Source of the DNA: Oikopleura dioica
Lineage: Eukaryota; Chordata; Appendicularia; Copelata; Oikopleuridae
Assembly (NCBI GenBank): GCA_907165135.1
Contig: OU015567.1
Span: forward strand, 3,415,001-3,479,000
DNA length: 64,000 nt
Direction of reading: 5' to 3'
In this document: positions 1 through 10,393 of the stretch, piece by piece
Layout: each line of letters starts with the position of its first letter
Position numbering within the stretch: position 1 is the stretch's first letter
Translations under genes and position numbers: made by a program
The notes under the pieces: model-generated
Told to the model about the DNA's origin: nothing
Database searches by the model: none
The model's input: the letters and a program-made list of their open reading frames with translations, nothing else

Positions 1-44
1 TTCTGACCTTATAATAATTATCATTTCAAAAACAGTCCGTCAAA

Positions 45-1315
45 ATGAAATTCACTTTTGCTTTTTTCGCCTTTTCCGAGGCCTGCAACGATCTGCTACC
101 GTCAGAACAGTGCGATAACGCCTGCATCGCTGACTTCCTCAGTTGCCAATCTGCCTGTACGACTGATGACTGTAACCTCCAATGCGATAGTCAGTACAAA
201 GCCTGCTTCAACAACTGCCCTTGTGGCCGTTCCTGCCCAAAGGTAAAGATCACTATTCTCTTCCTTGATTTCAACATTTTTCCAAGGGCTGCGAAGATTG
301 CCCTAGTGAATATTGCTACGACCCGGCGAAACAAACAGTCGTTCTCGGCCAACGATATGATCAAACAGAGCTGACTGCTTCTTATTTAGTTGGAGAAAAC
401 TCAATTTCTCAGGTTGATGCTTTTTCGCCAGGGAAAAACACAATTTACAGCACTGGAGGGGTCTATTTCAAGGGCGAGTTTTGGGTCTTTGGGGGCTACC
501 CAGGTACGATCATTTTTGATTATCATGCTTACTTTTTTCTAGATGGAAATAAAATTTCGATCCTCCGCGGCTGCAATTTCGAGGAACAAACTTCGCGGCT
601 CGTGAACTATTTCAGCTCAGAGCTTCATTCGGCGACGGTTTTCAATGAAGAAGTCTGGCTCTGTTTTGGCGATGGCTTTACTTGCGAAGTCTTCGATGGC
701 GAATCGAATGGACTTGACGATGTGAAAGTTAGCTTCGAGCGTTCATATGGCGCATCTATTACCGTCTACGATAATCAACTGATTGCTGTTGGAGCAAGTA
801 ACGATGGTGGACGAGGAAAAGTTGAGCTTCGGGGCGATCAGTGGAGGGAGATCGATGACCATCCAATGTAAAAGCAAGCTTTTTTGACAATTCTGAAAAT
901 TTATTTTTAGCGACATTGGTTACACCTCCGTGATTTCCTTCAAAACCGGAATCTTAACCGTCGGTGGTACGACCAACAGAGTTGATGACAACAACGAGGA
1001 CGGATACGACACTGTTAAGGGCATCTACTCGCTCATCGACTTTACCTGGTCTCATGTCGGAAATCTTCAGCATGTAAGATATTTCATGAGAAATATTTCA
1101 TTCATTTTGATAAGGGGAATATGCTCGGAAAAGCAGCCCTCAACGGAAACGAACTCCTCTTTGTTCCGGGATTAAAAGAACCCTGGGTGGCTCAAAAACT
1201 CATCTGGAACGGCGAATCATTCGATTACAAAGAAAGCTACGAAACGGGCATGGAAGGATATGTCACTTTCCCCCTTTTATTTGATGCCACTATGACTTCC
1301 TGCAGTTTGAATTAA
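45..1315 (+). CDS. Secreted protein: double Cys-hairpin module plus kelch-like repeats
   Basis: Five exons join in frame: 45-242, 287-503, 543-867, 911-1073 and 1115-1315. The introns are 39-44 nt with GT-AG ends. The product is about 367 aa. It starts with a hydrophobic signal-like stretch (MKFTFAFFAF) followed at residues 20-65 by eight cysteines spaced C-x3-C-x6-C-x3-C-x4-C-x3-C-x6-C-x3-C. The rest has Gly-rich strand-turn blocks (GGVYFKGEFWVFGGYPG, NQLIAVGASN, GILTVGGTTN) that look like kelch/beta-propeller blades, but only about three or four are visible, so the propeller call is tentative. It is probably secreted and extracellular. The same Cys module occurs in the lectin at 2944-4386. 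I recognise no specific orthologue. Confidence 0.75.
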
Positions 1316-1388
1316 AATTTTCTTGTGAATAAAAACTGACAAAAATCAAATCAAAGTTTTGACTCTTTTCTGAATAATGTATTTTTTT
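1316..1388. other. Short convergent intergenic spacer
   Basis: This AT-rich stretch separates the stop of the leftmost gene from the stop of the EF-hand gene, which converges on it. AATAAA-like sequence follows the stop at 1315 (gtgaataaaaactg). Both 3' ends must lie here or overlap. Confidence 0.5.
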
Positions 1389-2156
1389 TTATTTTTGATC
1401 GAATTTTTTAGTTAGCAGTTCAGCAAAATCATCGAGGCTGACTATTCCCCCACTTAAAAAAGGTTGAAAAGTAATCAATCGAATGATTCTTTACCTTGGT
1501 AAATTGATCATGTCTAGAAATCCTTGCACTTCGTCCGGGCTTAATGGATCTTCTCCGTTTTCTGATAAAATTTTCATGATCTCATCTGTGTTCAGCAGCC
1601 CTGTTTCTTTCTTATCAAAAACACTAGAAAAAGATTGAAACGAGAGAAAGATTTTGATGCGTACCGGAGCGCATTTGAAAGCTCTAGTTTCGGGTTTATT
1701 TGAACATTTGCGTTGTATTTTACAACCATCGCCAGGAACTCATCAAAGTCTTAACAAGTAATATCAGAAATTATTGATTGTAAAATTATCACTAAGTTCA
1801 AGACCTTTCAAGATCTTGACCTTGGATCAACCGCGAAGAAAAGGATAATCTGAGACCGACCTATCACCTCATTGCCATCTTCGTCAAATTCTGTCATCAT
1901 TTGATCCAACATTTTCTCGGTCGGATATTCGCCAAGTGAAGACAGTACTGTTCTTAGCTCCTTGAAACATCGATCTGTCCAAGTTCAAATAACTGTAACT
2001 CACTCTTTTGCAAATTGAGCCACTGTCGTCAATGTCGAATAAATTGAATAAATCTTGCATTTCTCGCATTTGTTTTGGGTTCAGCCGAATTTCAGTAAAC
2101 TCATTTTTCGCGCCTTCCAAGAGCTGTTCTTGATCCAATTCGACCCTTTTAGACAT
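1389..2156 (-). CDS. EF-hand calcium-binding protein (calmodulin/troponin C-like)
   Basis: The ATG at 2156 opens an acidic N-terminus, and the exons proceed leftward through short GT-AG introns to a TAA at 1389. The first EF loop is canonical (DIDDSGSICKRE). It continues ELRTVLSSLGEYPTEKML, typical of the helix after EF1 in calmodulin, centrin and troponin C. EF2 (FDEDGNE...FDEFL) and EF3 (DKKETGLLNTDE) are recognisable but imperfect. EF4 (SGGIVSLDDFAELL) has lost most metal ligands. The four-hand layout and length of roughly 150-160 aa fit the calmodulin superfamily. Which member (centrin, troponin C or calmodulin-like) cannot be decided by eye. Confidence 0.75.
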
Positions 2157-2943
2157 TTATAATGAAGAAAAAAGGTGGCGTTATAAATCTGAGGATCAGG
2201 GGCAGTGTCAAATTTATTACCTGAAAATTGAGTCCTTTGGTTTTGGGCGCTCTCTGGGCTCAGGCTTCTTCCGATCGACGATTTTCTCTAGTGTTTGGCT
2301 TCCTCGCCTCAAATTGATGTAAATAATGGGTTCTTTTCATAGAAGAGGTTAAATTGGAAATAAAGTTGATATATTTTTATATCAATTGAACCTACAAATT
2401 AATTTTAAATGAGTGAATGAATGAGTTGATTTTTGTTTTTTTTTCTGTATAAAGAAAAATGTCTAAGAAAAGAAAATGAATGAAAAATTGATGTCATATA
2501 TTGGGAGGTTCTCCCGATATAGAAATAAAGAATTACATATTTACCCGATTTTGTCAATTGACCTATGTTAAAAAATAATAATCAGCTGTTTTCCGTAAGT
2601 AAAGATTCCGTTAAGAGATGTTGTTAGAGTTTTTTTTAGTCTTATACCTTGAGATCTCTTTGATAATCCCCATCACTCAAGATGTTTTATCTTCGTTTCT
2701 GTACTCTCTATCTTCTTCTTTTCTGACAAGAGCTTATTTATGATACAAGCAGGAAGCGCAGGGGCTAGAAAATAGAGTGAACAGCGTGCTAACGTCCCGC
2801 GAAGGAGGATTTGCAATTAGCCCAAATTCAACCAAAGTTATTATTGACGACGAGCTACAATCTAGCGCAATTATACTACAAGCAACTCAATGTTAAAATT
2901 TGAGATGACCATGATCACGAAGAGAAAATTTATTGGACAGTTA
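2157..2943. other. Intergenic, no gene seen
   Basis: AT-rich sequence between two minus-strand genes: upstream region of the EF-hand gene and 3' flank of the lectin gene. I see no convincing ORF or RNA gene. Confidence 0.5.
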
Positions 2944-4386
2944 TCAAGAACATATTGTTTCAAAACGGCAACTGTAGTAAACGTTCTGGCCATGATTACT
3001 GCCACAGGTGACATCATGCCAATCATCGGACCAAGACGAAAACGCAAAAACACATTTTTCATTGGATTGATCTGGCTGACGCCAGGCCCATTGAGTGAAA
3101 GTTGCTGGAGTTCCATCAACATTATTCCAACTGTAAATGTTGTTTCCATTCTGAATATAGCCGATTCTTTCGGTGCGCTTTGGAACTTGTTGTTGATATT
3201 GGGCGTACTCTTGTTCAGTTCTGAAAAATGAAAGGTATCCAGAAGTTCGATCAAGTTGGTTTCCTTTATCAATACAGATTTGCTTTTGTCTCTCGAAACT
3301 GACATTTTTTCCGTCTTGTTTCTCAAACCATAATCTCGGTACGCATGGTTTTGTAGTTTTCGTTGTAGTTGAAGTTGTAGTTATCATAGTAGTCGTTGTT
3401 GTAGTTGTCGTCGAAGTCGTTGTTGTAGTTGTCGTCGTAGTAGTTGTTGTAGTTGTACTTGTAGTCGAAGGAGTAGTTATAGTCGAAGAAGTAGTTGTAG
3501 TCGTAGTCGTTGTTGTAGTTGTAGATGTCGTCGAAGTAGTTGTTGTCGTCGAAGTCGTTGTTGAAGTTGTCGTCGTAGTTGTTGTTGTAGTTGTACTTGT
3601 CGTCATAGTCGTTGTCGTAGTTGTTGTCATTGTCGCCGTTGTTGTGGAGGTTATTGTGGTTGTAGTGGTTGTCGCTATGCTCGGGATTGTTCTGGCTGTC
3701 ATTGTTGTGGCTGACGTTGACGTCGTTGTTATTGTTGTCGTTGAAGATAACATAGTGGAGGAAATAAGCGTTGTTAAATTAAAGATATTGGTAGAACTTT
3801 TTGTCGTTGGAAGCACATTTGTTGAAGATACATAGACATCTGTACTCGTTGCGACTGTTGAACTAAAAATTGGCGTCAAAGAAGATGGTGTTTCGTAGTT
3901 CTCCGGAGTTGTAGACAGCGGATGACTTGATTTTGAGGTTGTTGTAAGCGTTACGGGCTTTGTTCTTGCAGTTGTTGTGATAAGTGTGTCTCGTGAGCTA
4001 TCTGTATTTGATGTCATCCTTGTAGTCTTTATCGGCGAATTTTCGGTAGATGTGGTTGGTTTCCATACTCTGGTTGTCGATGAAGAGATTGTCGAGCACT
4101 CCTCCATGCAATCTGAAAAAAATAAAAACCATCCGAATTTAATTTGACTCCTACTTTCTGATGATTCTAAACACCTAGATAGGCAATAGTCAGTCTCACA
4201 CAGAACCTTGCAGCCCAAGAAATCTGTTCGGCAAGTAGACTGACAATCAGTCTTGTCAGTATCATATCCGTCATTTGTTCGTTTAGCAAGCATAAGAGGG
4301 GTAGATAAAATAGTGCCTATTCCAGCGATGAGAAAGATTATCCCGATGCACCATAAAAGTAGTCTTTTCTTTTTTCTCTGAACCAT
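2944..4386 (-). CDS. Mucin-stalked C-type lectin-like protein
   Basis: The ATG is at 4386. Basic residues and a hydrophobic segment (LLLWCIGIIFLIAGIGTIL) form a signal anchor. Then comes a Cys module spaced C-x3-C-x6-C-x3-C-x4-C-x3-C. A Thr/Ser stalk of roughly 220 residues, encoded by degenerate ACN repeats, is probably heavily O-glycosylated. The C-terminus is a C-type lectin domain: WFEKQDGKNVSFERQKQIC, then WNNVDGTPATFTQWAWRQPD, and the final WHDVTC. A 42-nt GT-AG intron (4113-4154) lies in the Cys module. It is a multiple of three and has no stop, so the ORF also reads through it. Removing it restores the spacing C-x6-C-x3-C. Likely cell-surface or secreted carbohydrate binding; ligand unknown. 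No clear EPN/QPD-type conclusion beyond the QPD seen in the loop. Confidence 0.8.
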   Translation of the reverse strand: MVQRKKKRLLLWCIGIIFLIAGIGTILSTPLMLAKRTNDGYDTDKTDCQSTCRTDFLGCKVLCETDYCLSRCLESSESRSQIKFGWFLFFSDCMEECSTISSSTTRVWKPTTSTENSPIKTTRMTSNTDSSRDTLITTTARTKPVTLTTTSKSSHPLSTTPENYETPSSLTPIFSSTVATSTDVYVSSTNVLPTTKSSTNIFNLTTLISSTMLSSTTTITTTSTSATTMTARTIPSIATTTTTTITSTTTATMTTTTTTTMTTSTTTTTTTTTTSTTTSTTTTTSTTSTTTTTTTTTTTSSTITTPSTTSTTTTTTTTTTTTTTSTTTTTTTTMITTTSTTTKTTKPCVPRLWFEKQDGKNVSFERQKQICIDKGNQLDRTSGYLSFFRTEQEYAQYQQQVPKRTERIGYIQNGNNIYSWNNVDGTPATFTQWAWRQPDQSNEKCVFAFSSWSDDWHDVTCGSNHGQNVYYSCRFETICS

Positions 4387-4797
4387 GAGGTAGAATTTTC
4401 GATCATTGATGCCCGAATTTCTCGGAAGTGCACCGAAGAAACAAAATTATCATAGCTTGTTTGTCAAGACGACATATCAGGGGCAGTATCAACTGATGAT
4501 TGACACTCGTTTTTTTTATTTCTTATTCGTGTTTGATCAGAAGTTCTTTTTTGATAAATGAAAGTTCATGCCTGTTACTGTATTTTTAACGACTTTGTAA
4601 AGAAGCTTTATTTACTCCACGGACATTTCACCAATAAAACATAGTAAGACAAACAAGGAAAGAAGAGCTCTCGATAAAGTTCGTAGTACAATTATTTATT
4701 ATTTTTCTAGTTTATCTCGGGTACAGTTTCTTTAATCTCCAATGTCATTTTTTCTTTTCTTCTTTTATCCATGTTCAAAAACCATTTCGGCCCGAAT
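4387..4797. other. Intergenic, no gene seen
   Basis: AT-rich spacer between the lectin start and the transporter stop. Nothing supportable beyond expected promoter and 3' UTR sequence. Confidence 0.4.
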
Positions 4798-6623
4798 TCA
4801 TAGGCAAACGGCAAATGCAAGATAATTGGCTACAAATTCATAAATGAAGACTACGCTCAAATCGAATAAAAAGCTCACCAGGGCTCCAACAAGTCCAGAT
4901 ATCCAAACGCTCAGTCTCAGGGCGTTAAAATTTCCAGTCTTTTCAAAATCATTCAGAATCGGGGTACCAAGAAAATTAAAGAGTCCACCGATGAGTTCAA
5001 TTGAGGCTAGTCCGACCCCGTGGCTTTCGAAAGGAAAGCAAATTTCAATAATCTTTTATTTGGATCGAAATATGAGCTATTATTAAAGACCACAACAGTA
5101 CTCTTGATTCAGCAAGATTTTCACATTCCACAGTAATTTAGACTTCCGATCACTCAAGGCAATAATAAAATTATGGTCTGCAAAAATTATTCTTATCCAT
5201 TCATTTACTTCGTAGAAATAAGGCGTCGCCTGGATAATTCCAAATCCAACAAAAAGCGTCCACATGCCCCCCAGAGTATCGCTCTTTTCGATTCCAATAA
5301 TGCACAAGACCAAAGCAATCAAATGAAAGAAGAGCGGAATCACCAGTTGCTTTAAATTGTGATCTCCTTTTGATTTTTGCGAAAATTTTCTCTTTGTGAA
5401 GGTGACGATGATGCCAAAAACGACTGTGAGACAGCCAGATAGAACGATTTTTAGGGTGTTGAACTGAGTATTGACAAGAGAGACGGTAGAGCCAGCAGCG
5501 ACGATTTCTATTTCATTCTGCTCTAAAATTGTTTTCAGATAATTTTTGATAATTTTTATTACCGATAAGTTGCGTCATCAGTGCGAGAACATTATGGACA
5601 ATAAAATTTCCACTTCCAAAAACGCACAGGGCGGCGAAAAAGTTAGGATTGAGAAAAACTCTGATGCTTTGGAGAAACTTTTTGAGAAAGGAGCAAGTTG
5701 AGGCTGAGTCTTCCTTGTTTTCAGCCGTTTTTTTTCTCTCGATAAATGGTAGTTTTTGCCTTATAACATCTTTGCACGGTTTTATCATGCTTTCTCGAAG
5801 AAGTTTTTGATGATAAAACCGCACCTTTTAGATTTATGAAGGAATCCCTCGACTCCAAATTATACCAAGGCATGAATATAAGCGAGAAAATCATTGACAG
5901 AGCCATGAATCCAGCAAAAATCCATGCCATATTTTGAGGACTACATATTTTATAAAGTTTCTTTTGGAAAAATCACACCTGAAGCCAAGATCGATGTACA
6001 AAATCTTCCAGAGTTCTGGTACGAAGGAGCTGAGAGCCATTGTCAGCATCATAAATGAGATCAAAAAGCTTGTCAAATCAAAAAGCCTCGCTAGTTGAAT
6101 GTAGAAAAAGAGCATCGAAACCGCTGAACCATATTGAAGGGCCCACCCGTAGAGCAAGTTATCAGAAACACCCGGTTGCGCGTTCGCCAGGAGAATGTAT
6201 CCAATCGTCACAAATGACTTCATGATCAACAGACTCGGTCCGAATCCGAGATGATCTCGAAGAACTCCAGCAATCATCAGGACAACGCCAGCAAGAGCAC
6301 CAGATACGGAGACGATGTTTCCAAGCTCGGCACTTTGACTTGGGCATTCAAACGACCGACTAGATTGATTCAAACTCGATGCCATCATCGACGGATCATT
6401 AGTGATCTCACAACCGGAAGAGAAAAAGCCATTTTCTCGATAAATTTCGTCCAGCGCGCTCCAGGCAAAAATCAGCAACGAATGAAATCTAAAAAAGTCT
6501 TTTGCCTCAAGAGTGAACTCGATTAAACCCAGCTCATAAAACGAGTCGTACTTACAAAAGATCCAAAAAGCCCCAAAATAAAACCGCCACATTCCTGAAT
6601 TTCTCACAAATCTCTTTTCTCAT
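4798..6623 (-). CDS. MFS membrane transporter, SLC43-like
   Basis: The true start is the ATG at 6623. Exon 1 is 6623-6556, exon 2 is 6488-5979, exon 3 is 5940-5825 and exon 4 starts at 5769; further exons run to a TGA at 4798. Phases match across the first three introns. Exon 2 begins LFHSLLIFAWSALDEIYRE, close to the first extracellular-loop region of SLC43 amino-acid transporters. It is followed by several transmembrane helices (IVSVSGALAGVVLMIAGVL then RDHLGFGPSLLI), a basic/acidic cytosolic loop, and a second half ending ESHGVGLASIELIGGLFNFL. The architecture (6+6 helices around a polar loop) is MFS. The SLC43 assignment is by memory of family motifs, and the exon near 5080-5230 is not resolved. 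Confidence 0.65.
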
Positions 6624-7070
6624 TTTTTGGATTTTGCGAAATGACGACCAGTCGAAAAGTAAAAATATATTCTTGAGCAATGATATGGTAGATTGATATC
6701 GTTAAATGCGTTATGTCATCTTATTCTATTTATGTGAAACCGTAAAGGTTACAAAGGATTATCACGCCCGGCTTAACGTTCTAGAAGAGGCAGATTGAAC
6801 TTGCCAAACAAAAGCTTTGAGAAATATAATCAATTTATCGTAATCAAATCATTTCAACAAAATGGTGGTCAAGCTGGTGATCATGGTAACCGTTTATTTA
6901 AAAAAATAAACCCTGAAATTTTCTTTGAAAGAAATTATTCAAAAACTGCTTCATCTTCAAAAATGATGGGAACAAAAAACTCTTATCTTTTGTTGAAATC
7001 AGCAAATAAACATATTATTTCATTCGCTTACCAACCAGTCGCTCTTTCAAAAATAGAAAAGCGAGAGGAA
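6624..7070. other. Upstream region of the small acidic gene; start uncertain
   Basis: The next gene's reading frame is open back to 6795 with an in-frame ATG pair at 6963. The region is AT-rich with no other gene. It probably contains divergent promoters for the transporter (-) and the small acidic gene (+). Confidence 0.4.
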
Positions 7071-7632
7071 ATGGCTGAAGAAAAAGAATGCATTTCGATA
7101 AAAATCGACGACTTTACTTCGCCTTCTCAAAAGGATTCGCTTCAGAGGAGTAATGAAATTCAGAAGTTTATCGATGATCACAACCAACTCTTTTGCAAAC
7201 CTGAGCAGGAGATTTGTGCCGATTCTAGTGACACGAAAGGTAATATAAGAAAAAAAAGGTTTATTTCAAAATTTCACTGTATCTTCAGAAGAGCAAATTA
7301 ACGAATCGAAGACTGCTGCTTCAAATGAATGTATCGTCCCAATCGTCGAGGATGAACAAAACAATGAGCTTTTGTTGAAAAACGAGCCATCTAAGGAACT
7401 TGTTTTTCAAAACAAAAGTAAAAGTTTGTTTTTGAAAATTTTGTTGCATAAAAAACATGATAAGAAAATGACTATAGATCCAGACGATGAGGAAGAGTTC
7501 TCCTGCTGCTCCTGCATTTTTAAATCGATCTGTTTTTGCATAATATGTCCATTCATGTGTATTTTTGTTGCAGTCAAAGAGCAGATCAAGGAGATTTTCT
7601 GCTGCTTCTTTCTGGATGATTTTTTAAACTGA
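7071..7632 (+). CDS. Small acidic protein with Cys-rich hydrophobic tail (copy 1)
   Basis: Two exons (7071-7239 and 7289-7632) flank a 49-nt GT-AG intron (7240-7288), with phases matching. I chose the ATG at 7071 (MAEEKECISI) because the paralogue downstream starts with a similar short acidic leader. An in-frame ATG at 6963 would extend the protein. The N-terminal two thirds is polar and acidic. The C-terminus is hydrophobic and Cys-rich (DDEEEFSCCSCIFKSICFC, then IICPFMCIFVAVKEQI, then CCFF), suggesting a membrane-associated, possibly palmitoylated segment. Family unknown. It is a tandem paralogue of the gene split by the retrotransposon insertion immediately downstream. Confidence 0.65.
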
Positions 7633-7838
7633 ATTCCTTTTTTTTTGGCTTCTTCTTTCAATAAATTTTTCTTTGCTATAAGAAAGCTTATGAACCTGTG
7701 CGTGAGCTCTCCAAAGACCCTTAGTCAGCATGTCTCAAAGACCTAAGTAAAGACTCACGGACGCACTAAATATTTTATCAGTTGCTCAAGAACAAGAAAA
7801 TCACGGTTGAATTACCAAACCGAAAAAATCTTAGAGAT

Positions 7839-8096
7839 ATGGATAAAAATGAAGATAATAAAGCTCCACCTCCTTACGACTCTTGCATTCCCCTTGAAAC
7901 AAAACCCGGTAATTCTAAAAAGAAAATTTGAGCTTACCCCGAGGCGAAAAGCCCAAGTACCTTTTGAGAATAAAACAGATCAGCTTATTATTGCCACCGC
8001 TCCGTGCGAAAATGAACTGGAAAATATTCCGCAAACAAGAACTCTTCTCGACGAACCCCAAGAGCAGGAAGACGAGTCGGAAGATGAAGATGACTG
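7839..8096 (+). pseudogene. 5' part of a host gene interrupted by an LTR retrotransposon (copy 2)
   Basis: The ATG at 7839 starts MDKNEDNKAPPPYDSCIPLE. A 49-nt GT-AG intron (7909-7957) keeps the frame. The exon then continues through an acidic run (EQEDESEDEDDC) straight into the LTR at 8097. After the insertion the frame resumes at 35014. Read across the LTR instead, the ORF stops at 8193, so this allele loses its Cys-rich tail. Intron length, acidic run and tail all parallel the neighbouring copy at 7071-7632. The GACTG target duplication (8092-8096 and 35009-35013) marks the break. Confidence 0.8.
8092..8096. repeat. Target site duplication of the LTR element, left copy
   Basis: GACTG abuts the LTR start (TGTAACTAAG) on the left and recurs directly after the right LTR end (GGCTTACA) at 35009-35013. 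Confidence 0.9.
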
Positions 8097-8851
8097 TGTA
8101 ACTAAGACACTTGATGTATGCACTAGAGTTCGAAAGTCCTGCTCTGTTTTTATCCTAGGGCCTCAGCAAAAATACACGGATGTACTCGCTTGACTACTAG
8201 CAGTTAATAAAGGTGAACAAGCCTTAGTACGAAAGAGTAGATTCGTAGGGCTTGGTGGAGGAGAACTCTAATAGGTATAGAGCTCTATCGTCTTGTTTGT
8301 TGTTGGTTGTTTGCAAGTTGTTTTAGTTGCTGTTGTTTGTTGCGAAGTCAGTAAAAAGTCAAGTTGTTTTGTTTTTTGGGTTTCAAGTTAATGAATGAAT
8401 TTATTCCGAATTGTTACAGTTTATATAGGAGAACAGTGAGGGCGCAAAAGTGTACAGAGGGCGTTAAAGAGTGACTCTCGTGCACCATCGTTGGGCGTCG
8501 TTGGAGAATCTGGCCGTTGGCGAGGGCGCTAGTGTGTGAGAACCGAGTTGGTTGATTGACGTCAATTCTCAGGTGAGTAAGCCCTCTTATCAGTTGCATG
8601 TGCGTCATTGAGGCTTGGTTCTCAGGCGCCATCGTGAGTCAGAGCCAGGCGCGTGCCAGAGTTTGGGGGGGCGCTGTTGAGAGCCCGAAGCATGCGCTGG
8701 ATGAGTTCGGATGGCGCTCTTGCGCTGAGACATGAGCTCACTCGGCTGAGTGGATGCTCTTGCTGATTCACTGTCCTCATGGTGGACCTATATGGGAATT
8801 TGCCTACATCATGGGGCCTAATGGGGAAATATGGGGAAAGCCAGGCTTACA
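8097..8851 (-). repeat. 3' LTR (intact)
   Basis: Runs from TGTAACTAAG to GGCTTACA, 755 bp, with TG...CA ends. It matches 25767-25951 plus 34433-35008 almost base for base. A 72-aa open frame inside it (8414-8632) recurs identically in the other LTR and is not taken as a gene. Confidence 0.93.
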
Positions 8852-8871
8852 TCCCCTCCCCTCCAAGGAAG
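8852..8871 (-). other. Polypurine tract
   Basis: Read on the minus strand this is CTTCCTTGGAGGGGAGGGGA, directly before the LTR start TGTAAGCC. It fixes 8097-8851 as the 3' LTR and shows that everything to its right up to the PBS is internal to the element or nested in it. Confidence 0.85.
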
Positions 8872-8890
8872 AAGGCTCCTTACGGGGCAT

Positions 8891-10120
8891 TTATTGGATT
8901 CGTTCAACAAGTCTGGCTCCTTGGGCGAATGCGAGGCGGTAGTACTTGATAGAATCTCGCTGCCCAAGTCGTTTCCACAAGATTTCCGCATTGCTGATGC
9001 GATTGAGTTTGTAGGAAGCAGATGGAAAGTTGAAGTAACGGAGCAGCAAGCCTGGGTCACAGAGGTATGTGGCCGTTATGCTCGCTCGGAAGAATCTTGG
9101 GAGGCATTTGAGTGGTAATGGGTCAGTTATTTTGAGAGGGAGGCCCCCTTTGTATATGGCAAGCTCAACTTGGCGATTCAGTCGTTTGATCATGTAAGTG
9201 GATAGGCATTCTCGATTGTTTGCGATGTCGGAAAGTGCCGATCTGATCTTTCGCCAGTCGTTTGCCTTTAGCGCTTTATCCAGGTCCCGTTTCGAAACTC
9301 CGCTCATTTTTTTCGGGTAGACCGTGATCTCTGATGGGCTGTACTTGTAAGGCATTCGCTGGTGCGGTTTGAGCTTTTCTTGTTTTAGCCATCGATTGCG
9401 GTCATTATTGAATTTAGAGCCAATCGCCGTTCTGTACGATGCTTGGCCAGTACCTGCATGAGGTCGGCTTGTTGCGTAGGCCTGATTGACTCTGTTTCCC
9501 TCGAAGTTTCGCTTTCTGTTATTCTGGCAGTTCAGGTGCGCGACTGAGCCACATTGAACTGGACATCGCCGCTGTCCACGCTCATTGTGTGTGTAGGTAA
9601 CTTCGAGCTTACCGAGATTTCGTCGCACTTGTCTGTCAAAATCTCGCCGGAGATCTGTTGGGTCAGATCCATTAGTTTTGAAGGCGGTTTCAACCGGGGT
9701 GTTCGGTGGATTTGGCTGTTCGATGATGACTTCGCCGGGCGAACAATCATCTTGTAGAGCTGATGGGTCTAACTCGTCTCGGCAAGGTGTGCCAGGCATT
9801 GTCTCTAAAGATGTAATGCTCATGGCGTCGCTTTCGGCGTGACTTTCGTCGGGCTCTTCATCGATGAATAAATCGGTTTCCATGGATTCGTCGTCGGAGC
9901 GGTTGCCTTGGTCCGTCAGGGAAACACTCATAAACTCATCGAGAGCCGCTTGATCTGTGTCGAAGACGTTGTCGTCGCCGTTTTCATAGTCCTCGTTGGT
10001 ATTGGACCTTTCGGTTTTCCAGGATCGGCTCGGTTGATCATCCGAAGTCGATTTTTCCTCGAAAGGAAAGTTGTTGGTAGGTTGGTTGGTTTGGTTTGTG
10101 TTTTGGTTTTGGTTATCCAT
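8891..10120 (-). CDS. Accessory ORF of the LTR element, unknown protein (about 409 aa)
   Basis: I chose the ATG at 10120 (MDNQNQNTNQTNQPTNNF), although the frame is open further upstream, because a TATA-like box precedes it. Residues 1-150 are polar and acidic (ESMETDLFIDEEPDESHAES). The middle has a Cys/His cluster (CPVQCGSVAHLNC). The C-terminal half is basic with helical-looking stretches and no recognisable domain. The stop lies only about 20 nt from the polypurine tract, so the gene belongs to the element's 3' end, the position of accessory genes in complex retroviruses. Function unknown; a chromatin- or nucleic-acid-binding role would be a guess. Confidence 0.65.
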   Translation of the reverse strand: MDNQNQNTNQTNQPTNNFPFEEKSTSDDQPSRSWKTERSNTNEDYENGDDNVFDTDQAALDEFMSVSLTDQGNRSDDESMETDLFIDEEPDESHAESDAMSITSLETMPGTPCRDELDPSALQDDCSPGEVIIEQPNPPNTPVETAFKTNGSDPTDLRRDFDRQVRRNLGKLEVTYTHNERGQRRCPVQCGSVAHLNCQNNRKRNFEGNRVNQAYATSRPHAGTGQASYRTAIGSKFNNDRNRWLKQEKLKPHQRMPYKYSPSEITVYPKKMSGVSKRDLDKALKANDWRKIRSALSDIANNRECLSTYMIKRLNRQVELAIYKGGLPLKITDPLPLKCLPRFFRASITATYLCDPGLLLRYFNFPSASYKLNRISNAEILWKRLGQRDSIKYYRLAFAQGARLVERIQ

Positions 10121-10150
10121 TTTTAGATGGAGAGTTCGAATTCTCGCTCG

Positions 10151-10158
10151 TTTATATA
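10151..10158 (-). promoter_or_regulatory. TATA-like box upstream of the accessory ORF
   Basis: TATATAAA on the minus strand lies about 31 nt before the ATG at 10120. At the usual TATA-to-start distance, transcription would begin almost at the ATG, giving a very short leader unless the mRNA is trans-spliced. It may be an internal promoter, but a single motif is weak evidence. Confidence 0.35.
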
Positions 10159-10393
10159 CTCTAGTGCTCTTGGGCGCCGCAGTGGGCATGGTGCCCTTGA
10201 GCGTATTGGGGGAGCAAGTGAGTAACTCATTGTGCCCTCTAAAGGGGCGCAACGGAGTAACTTGTAAAGGCCTAGATTCTCGTGGTAGGGCACGGTGGCG
10301 CTCTAGCATGATTCATCGCAGTGCTTGGGATGGGAAAATGGTGGCGGTGTGCGTCACTGGTGATACCGCTGGTTCCCATGACGCATGGAGAAT

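Noticed and set aside
3644-3835. Valine-rich open frame opposite the Thr-rich stalk
   Set aside because: Reverse reading of ACN repeats of the lectin gene; composition is explained by the real gene.
8414-8632. 72-aa ORF on the minus strand, repeated identically at 34573-34791
   Set aside because: Lies wholly inside the LTR; identity comes from LTR identity, with no independent sign of coding.
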